Below, piece after piece: positions 59,041 through 64,000 of a stretch of 64,000 nucleotides of DNA. Positions within the stretch are counted from its first letter, which is position 1, and each line of letters starts with the position of its first letter. The stretch comes from Usitatibacter palustris (GTDB lineage Bacteria > Pseudomonadota > Gammaproteobacteria > Burkholderiales > Usitatibacteraceae). The stretch is taken from positions 496,001 through 560,000 of the forward strand of contig NZ_CP053073.1 in NCBI RefSeq assembly GCF_013003985.1, in the 5' to 3' direction. Position numbers and translations under genes: made by a program. The notes under the pieces are model-generated. The model was not told the origin of the DNA. It did no database searches and worked only from the letters and a program-made list of their open reading frames with translations.

Positions 59041-62000
59041 CTAGTCGCCCAACGGAGCGGGCGAGGGCCGTGCCGCGGGCAGGCTCGGTCCGCCCTTGCG
59101 GTCGCGGACCTTGCGATAGACCGCGCGAGCGGTCATGCCCACGAGGATCAGCGGCGCCAGGGCGAAGACCACGAGCACGAGCAACACCAGGCCCAGGCCG
59201 TGGGCGCTGGTGAGCGCGATCGCGAGCGCGGTGCCCAGGCGCTCGCGGCGCGCCGGGTAGCGCGCGATCAGGTCATCCTTCGCGACTTCGATCGAATCGT
59301 AGAAGCTCGGGATCACCAGGAGCGTCAGCAGCGTGGAGGTGATCGTGCCGCCGATGATCGCGACCGCCATCGGGCGATAGAACTCGCCGCCTTCGCCCAG
59401 GCCGATGGCTACCGGCATCATGCCGGCGATCAGCGCGAACGTGGTCATCAGGATGGGGCGCAGGCGCACGCGGCCCGCGTGCATCAGCGCTTCCTCGCGG
59501 TCGACGCCCTGCGCCTCTTCCTTGCGCGCGCAATCGAGCAGCAGGATCGCGTTCTTCGCCACGAGGCCCATCAGCATGATCACGCCGATGAAGCTCATGA
59601 GGTTGAGCGTTCCGCGCGTGAGCAGGAGTGCGAGCACCACGCCGATGAGCGAGAGCGGCAGCGAGAGCATCACGGGAATGGGTGCGGTGAACGAGCTGAA
59701 CTGCATCACCAGCACGAGGTACATGAGCGCGATGCCCATGATCAGCGCGATGAACATCTCGCGGAAGACTTCCGCCTGGTCGCGCGACGAGCCGCCCAGC
59801 TGCAGGCCATAGCCCTGCGGGAAGTCGATCGACTTCGCGATCTTCATCGCGTCGGAGGTGACTTCGCCCGGCGAGCGGCCCTGCACGTTGGCCGATACCG
59901 CGATCGTGCGCTTGCCGTCCAGGTGCTGGATCTGTGCCGGGCCCTTGCTCATCGTGATCGTGGCGATCTGGTTGAGCGGCACCATCATGTTCGTGCCCGT
60001 CACCGCCACCGGCAGGTGCTCGATGTTGGAAGCGTCGATGCGGTCGTCCGGATGCAGGCGCACCGCGACGTCGCGCGCTTCGCCCGTGGGATCGACCCAG
60101 TCGCCAACCTCCACACCCGCGAACGCGACGCGCAGCGCCTGCGCCGCGTCACCCACCGAGATGCCCAGCTGGTTCGCGAGCCCGCGATCGAGCTCGATCT
60201 TCAGCTCGTCCTTGGGGTCGGTCTCCGAGAGGCCGACGTCGACCGCGCCAGGAACCTTCGCGACCTTCTCCATGAAATCCGTGGTCATGGCCATGAGCTT
60301 GCGCATGTCCGGCCCGTAGAACTGGATCTGCACGGGCTTGCGCGGCCCCTGGTTGAGATCGTCGAGCACCGTGTACTCGGCGCCGACGAGCTGCGAGAGC
60401 GATTTGCGGAGATCCTTGGCAACGTCCCAGGCCGTGCGCTTGCGATCAGTGCTCTTGCCGAGGTCCACGTATACGCGCCCGCCCGTGGCGTTCACCGAGC
60501 TGTTGGTGTTCCTGGTCTCGGGGATCGCGCGCGCGAGCTCCGCGGCCTTCTCGACCTTGAGCCTTGCGTACTCGAGACTCGCCGACGACGGCGTGCGAAC
60601 GTCGATCGCGATGGTGCCGACGTCGGAGGCCGGCAGGAAGCTCGAGCCGCCGATGGTGACCTGCAGCAGGAGTGCGAGCTGGAGCGTGCACATCGCGAGG
60701 ATCGCCATCCACCAGCGGTGGTGCAGCGCCCAGGCGATCACGCGGCCGTAGCGATCGGCCTGGTGGTCGAACCAGTCGTTGAACTTGTGGAGCCACTTCG
60801 AGATGCCCTTCTTCTCCATGTGGCGGTAGCCGACCGGGTCGCCCCAGTAGGCCGAGAGCATCGGGTCGAGCGTGAAGGAGATGAAGAGCGACACGAGCAC
60901 CGAGGTCGCCACGGTCAGCGCGAACGGGCGGAACCACTCGCCCGCGCCGCCGCCCATGAACGCGACGGGAATGAACACCGCGATGATCGAGAACGTCGTC
61001 GCCGTCACCGCGAGGCCGATCTCCGCGGTGCCCAGGCGCGACGCCGACATTCGGTCGGCCCCGTTCTCCATGTGTCGCACGATGTTCTCTCGCACCACGA
61101 TCGCATCGTCGATCAGCACCCCGATCGCCAACGAGAGCCCGAGGAGCGTCATGAAGTTCAGCGTGAAGCCGCACGCCCACACCGCGATGAACGCGGCGAT
61201 GACCGACGTGGGCAGGGCCAGCGCCGTGATGAGCGTGGAGCGCCACGAGTTCAGGAATGCATAGACCACGAAGATCGTGAGACCCGCGCCGAAGATCAGC
61301 GCCTCGATCACGTTGCGCAGGCTGCTCTCGGCATCCTTGCCGCCGTCCTGCGTCACCTCGATCTTCGTTCCCTTGGGCAGGTTCTTGTTGATCCCGTCCA
61401 TCATCTCGCGAACCTTGTTCGCGACCGTGACCGTGCTCGCATCGCGCGAGCGTGTCACCGAGATGCCGACGTTGGGGTTGCCGTTGCGCAGGCTGAAGCC
61501 CGACAACTCCGCGAACCCGTCCTCGATCGTGGCGACCTGCGCGAGGCGCACGACCTCGTTGCCACGCCGCTTGAGCACGACGTTCTCGAACTCGCGCGGC
61601 GATTCGATGCGCCCCACGAGACGGATGCTCTGCTCATCGAGCGGGCCTTTCACGCGGCCCACGGGCGCGGTGGTGTTCTGCAAGCGCAGCGCGTTCACGA
61701 CGTCCGTCACGGACACGTTGTACTCGCGCAGCTTCTCCGCGCGCAGGAGCACCGAGAGCTCCCGGCGCAGCGCGCCTTGCACGTTCACCGTGGCCACGCC
61801 ATCGATGCCGCGGAACTGATCGGAAACCACGTCCTCGGCCAGGCGCGAGATCTCCGCGTGCGTGAGCGTGGTCGACGACATCGCGAGCTGCATGATCGGC
61901 TGCGCCGAGGGGTCGATGCGCTGCAGGATCGGCTCGCGCATCTCGACGGGCAGCTTGTGGCGCACCGAGGCGATGGCGTTGCGGATCTCGTCGGACGCCT

Positions 62001-62307
62001 CGACCATGTTCTTCTTGAAGTTGAAGATGATGACGATCTGCACGCTGCTCTCGCGAGCCGTCGAGCGGATCTGGTAGACCTGCGGGATGCTGTTGAGCGA
62101 CTTCTCGATGCGATTGAGGATCTCGCGCTCGGCGGTCTCGGGCGAGGCGCCCGGATAAGGAAGGACCACCACCATCACCGGCTGGTCGACGTCCGGGATC
62201 TGGTTCACCCGCAGCTTGGAAAGCGCGAGCATCCCCATGCACATCAGGGCGATGATGATGACGACCGTGGAAACCGGCCGGCTGATGGCGAAGTTGGAAA
62301 GGACCAT
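59041..62307 (-). CDS. RND-family efflux pump inner-membrane subunit
   Basis: A 1088-residue HAE1/heavy-metal-like RND transporter. An N-terminal helix (MVLSNFAISRPVSTVVIIIA), two large periplasmic loops (about residues 35-335 and 560-860), and two six-helix bundles are visible, with GLSLAIGVLIDDAIVVRENI (the proton-relay Asp pair) in TM4 and GVIMLMGLVAKNAILLLD in the second half. A long basic C-terminal tail (about 1020-1088) is unusual. It pumps hydrophobic compounds out with the adaptor encoded three bases upstream; no TolC-like gene is present. Confidence 0.94.
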   Translation of the reverse strand: MVLSNFAISRPVSTVVIIIALMCMGMLALSKLRVNQIPDVDQPVMVVVLPYPGASPETAEREILNRIEKSLNSIPQVYQIRSTARESSVQIVIIFNFKKNMVEASDEIRNAIASVRHKLPVEMREPILQRIDPSAQPIMQLAMSSTTLTHAEISRLAEDVVSDQFRGIDGVATVNVQGALRRELSVLLRAEKLREYNVSVTDVVNALRLQNTTAPVGRVKGPLDEQSIRLVGRIESPREFENVVLKRRGNEVVRLAQVATIEDGFAELSGFSLRNGNPNVGISVTRSRDASTVTVANKVREMMDGINKNLPKGTKIEVTQDGGKDAESSLRNVIEALIFGAGLTIFVVYAFLNSWRSTLITALALPTSVIAAFIAVWACGFTLNFMTLLGLSLAIGVLIDDAIVVRENIVRHMENGADRMSASRLGTAEIGLAVTATTFSIIAVFIPVAFMGGGAGEWFRPFALTVATSVLVSLFISFTLDPMLSAYWGDPVGYRHMEKKGISKWLHKFNDWFDHQADRYGRVIAWALHHRWWMAILAMCTLQLALLLQVTIGGSSFLPASDVGTIAIDVRTPSSASLEYARLKVEKAAELARAIPETRNTNSSVNATGGRVYVDLGKSTDRKRTAWDVAKDLRKSLSQLVGAEYTVLDDLNQGPRKPVQIQFYGPDMRKLMAMTTDFMEKVAKVPGAVDVGLSETDPKDELKIELDRGLANQLGISVGDAAQALRVAFAGVEVGDWVDPTGEARDVAVRLHPDDRIDASNIEHLPVAVTGTNMMVPLNQIATITMSKGPAQIQHLDGKRTIAVSANVQGRSPGEVTSDAMKIAKSIDFPQGYGLQLGGSSRDQAEVFREMFIALIMGIALMYLVLVMQFSSFTAPIPVMLSLPLSLIGVVLALLLTRGTLNLMSFIGVIMLMGLVAKNAILLLDCARKEEAQGVDREEALMHAGRVRLRPILMTTFALIAGMMPVAIGLGEGGEFYRPMAVAIIGGTITSTLLTLLVIPSFYDSIEVAKDDLIARYPARRERLGTALAIALTSAHGLGLVLLVLVVFALAPLILVGMTARAVYRKVRDRKGGPSLPAARPSPAPLGD

Positions 62308-62310
62308 GGC

Positions 62311-63498
62311 TTAGCTCTTCGGCTCGGCGGGGCTGTTGGTTTGGGTGGGCTTCGCCACGGGCGACGTGTTCTTCGCGGTCGCATCCGGCGTCGCCGCGCC
62401 CGGCGAGGCGCTCGCCACCACGGCCTGGCCATCCTTGAGGAGCGCGGTCGGGTAGCGGATCACCTTGTCGCCCTCGGCGAGCCCGCCCTTCAGCGGGAAG
62501 TCGCCGGTGCGCGGATCGCGCTCGCCTACCTTGATGTCGACCTTCTGCACCTTGTTGTCCTTCACGCGCCACGTCGAGGTCTTGTCCCCGTCGCGCACCA
62601 CGGAAGTCGCGGGGAGCGTGAGGCTCGAGGTGGTATCCGTCTCGATGCGCCCTTCGCCGTAGAGACCGGCGAGCTTGGGTTGCTCCTTGCTGGTGAAGTC
62701 CACGAGCACTTCGACCTGGCGCGTCGTGGCGTTGGCCGCCGGATTCACGCGCCGCACCTTGCCGGCGAATTCCTGGTCGCCGTAGCCGTTCACGCGGAAG
62801 TTGACGCTCTGTCCGGCCTTCACGGCGCCGATCTGGTCGGCGGAGACGAGGCCCTCGAACCGCATGCTCGCCGGATCGATGACCTTCACGAGCTCCTTGC
62901 CGATCTGCGTGGTGTCGCCCGCGGAGACCTTGCGGTCGCTCACGACGCCATCGAAGGGCGCGCGCACTTCGGTGCGGGCGAGCTGCTGGCGCGCGGCGAT
63001 CGCGCGGGCCTTGGCCGCTTCCGCGTCGCTCTGCGAATTGTTGCGCTTCACTTCGGCGTCATCGAGCGCCTGCGCCGAGGCCATGCCCGAAGTCCGAAGC
63101 GTCTTCATGCGGTCGTACGCGCGAACCGCCTGCTCGTGCGCCTGCACCGCGGAGCGGCTCGTGGATTCGGCCGAGGCGAGCGCATCGCGGATCGAGGTGT
63201 CGTCGAGCCGGACCAGGAGATCCCCCTTGCGGACCACGTCGCCGTTTTCCTTCAGCACCTGGAGCACCACGGCCGGCACTTCGGCGCGCAGGTCGGCGCG
63301 CCGTTCGGGCTGGACCGAGCCGGTGATCGACGGGCCGGAGGCCAGTGCCGTGTTCTTCACCGTGTGGACGTCTTCGGCGGAAAGGAGCAGCGGTTGTCCT
63401 GGAGCGGCCGGGGCGCCCTTTTGGGGGCCGGCGCCGGGGCCCTTGCCGCAGGCGGCGAGGGCGAGGACCAGGACAAGGGCGAGGGAATAGCGAACCAT
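62311..63498 (-). CDS. RND efflux periplasmic adaptor (membrane fusion) lipoprotein
   Basis: A 395-residue adaptor with lipobox LALAAC (signal MVRYSLALVLVLALAAC), a biotinyl-lipoyl-like half (LRAEVPAVVLQVLKENGDVVRKGDLLVRLDD), a helical hairpin (about 95-165), the second lipoyl half (RTEVRAPFDGVVSDRKVSAGD) and beta-barrel and membrane-proximal domains. A Thr/Pro-rich tail follows. It links the RND pump to an outer-membrane channel. ATG 63498 begins the lipoprotein signal; the frame is open further upstream without support. Confidence 0.92.
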   Translation of the reverse strand: MVRYSLALVLVLALAACGKGPGAGPQKGAPAAPGQPLLLSAEDVHTVKNTALASGPSITGSVQPERRADLRAEVPAVVLQVLKENGDVVRKGDLLVRLDDTSIRDALASAESTSRSAVQAHEQAVRAYDRMKTLRTSGMASAQALDDAEVKRNNSQSDAEAAKARAIAARQQLARTEVRAPFDGVVSDRKVSAGDTTQIGKELVKVIDPASMRFEGLVSADQIGAVKAGQSVNFRVNGYGDQEFAGKVRRVNPAANATTRQVEVLVDFTSKEQPKLAGLYGEGRIETDTTSSLTLPATSVVRDGDKTSTWRVKDNKVQKVDIKVGERDPRTGDFPLKGGLAEGDKVIRYPTALLKDGQAVVASASPGAATPDATAKNTSPVAKPTQTNSPAEPKS

Positions 63499-63653
63499 GG
63501 GCAGACTTTCGGATGTTCTTGTAGGTGGCGAGAGCGTACGGGCGGGGCCCCCGGGGGGCGAGGCCGGTACGACGAATTGCAGGATTCGGGGGATGAATTG
63601 TAGGCCATTCGGACCAGCCGCCGCCCGCACGTCCCGGCGCGCCCGAAGTCAAC

Positions 63654-63673
63654 GCATTTAGTTACTTAAATGC
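63654..63673. promoter_or_regulatory. AT-rich inverted repeat upstream of the divergent efflux/fasciclin genes
   Basis: GCATTTA (63654-63660) and TAAATGC (63667-63673) face each other across six bases in the 236-base gap between the adaptor gene (start 63498, minus) and the fasciclin gene (start 63735, plus). It is AT-rich in GC-rich DNA, so a repressor or activator site for either gene is plausible. The rest of the gap shows no gene. Confidence 0.35.
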
Positions 63674-63734
63674 CTAGGAGAACCGCCCCGCACGGGCCAC
63701 TCTGGACACACACCTAGACTGTGAAGGACCACGC

Positions 63735-64000
63735 ATGAATGCCGCTGACAACGACGTCGTCGCGAATACTGCCGCCGTGGGCAAGTTTTCGAAGTTCTAC
63801 AACGCCATGAGAGCCGCCGGCCTGGTCGCCACCTACAAGGGCCCCGGCCCGTTCACGATCTTCGCGCCCACCGACGAGGCCTTCGACAAGCTTTTTCCCG
63901 ACGGCGCCCTCCACGCGCTGCTGAAGGATCGCCCCCGGCTCACCTCGATCATCAATAACCACGTGGTGAACGGGACCCTGCTCGCGAAGGACATCCAGAC
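63735..64000 (+). CDS. Fasciclin (FAS1) domain protein, N-terminal part (cut by window edge)
   Basis: 88 codons are visible and no stop. MNAADNDVVANTAAVGKF begins the protein without a signal peptide, and LVATYKGPGPFTIFAPTDEAF is the FAS1 H1 motif, followed by NHVVNGTLLAKDI. It is similar to the FAS1 protein at 53166-53696 (TYxxPGPFTxFAPTDxAF). The weak GAAGGAC ribosome-binding sequence lies seven bases before ATG 63735. Confidence 0.85.
   Translation, partial: MNAADNDVVANTAAVGKFSKFYNAMRAAGLVATYKGPGPFTIFAPTDEAFDKLFPDGALHALLKDRPRLTSIINNHVVNGTLLAKDIQ

Noticed and set aside
58945..63603. Open frame of 1552 codons on the plus strand
   Set aside because: It is the reverse of the RND pump and its adaptor. 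Composition (His, Arg, Asp, Ala-rich, no domains) and the complete motifs on the other strand show it is an artefact.

Overview
The window is GC-rich, gene-dense chromosomal DNA, most likely from a soil or freshwater betaproteobacterium of the Burkholderiales/Nitrosomonadales type. The lineage call is inference. It rests on four separate Bug-type (TctC-like) solute receptor genes without TctAB permeases, on pervasive 1-4 bp ATGA/GTGA/TGATG gene overlaps, and on family content (MnmC, EttA, MlaF, YbbN, IlvD/Edd, RND efflux). I see no rRNA, tRNA, CRISPR array, prophage or intact insertion sequence. The left edge cuts aceA and the right edge cuts a fasciclin-domain gene.

Layout. 1-1741: isocitrate lyase and a LysR regulator. 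3016-10451 (minus strand): a ten-gene, largely translationally coupled operon headed by a CarH/LitR-type MerR regulator with a B12-binding domain. It is followed by a CFA-like methyltransferase, DUF2878, DUF1295, a DUF6134-like protein, a lipocalin, a fatty acid desaturase, an FAD oxidoreductase, DUF1365 and a second CFA synthase. This looks like a light- or photo-oxidation-responsive membrane-lipid remodelling operon with a CarH-like operator at its promoter. 10596-13721: mnmC, ybbN, a thioesterase. 13722-26827: secreted Cys-rich proteins, two DsbA-like proteins, an S41-like protein, two Bug receptors, an FAH-family hydrolase, two diguanylate cyclases, an MBL hydrolase with a DUF885 protein, and a YeeE/YedE pair. 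26906-32488: an orphan MlaF ATPase, a Yip1 protein, an ECF sigma with a Tat-exported ferritin-like protein, a ModA-like/GNAT fusion and a Bug receptor.

32489-33228 is a long gap rich in hairpins and short ORFs. 33229-37145: PaiB-like protein, acyltransferase, DCC protein, lone cNMP-binding domain, class III aminotransferase. 37205-37782 holds two related, inverted, nested palindromic elements whose stems covary between copies. 37870-49958: two YXWGXW-repeat proteins, SDR, VOC protein, membrane-anchored C13 peptidase, Bug receptor, IlvD/Edd dehydratase, alpha-hydroxy-acid oxidase, ettA, a family 5 solute-binding protein and a YkgJ protein. 50018-64000: small envelope proteins, metallophosphoesterase, fasciclin protein, ferritin-like protein with DUF1328, a Pro-rich TonB-like protein, a superoxide dismutase-rhodanese fusion, another family 5 solute-binding protein (no canonical start codon visible), an RND pump with its adaptor, and a second fasciclin protein.

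A short palindrome family (GGGGAC-N-GTCCCC and GGGGTC-N-GACCCC) sits at gene 3' ends at four places and in several cases supplies the stop codon of the neighbouring gene. The main leads are the B12/light lipid operon, the covarying nested palindromes, the hairpin-rich gap, the two unusual fusions, and an S41-like protein whose catalytic serine appears lost.
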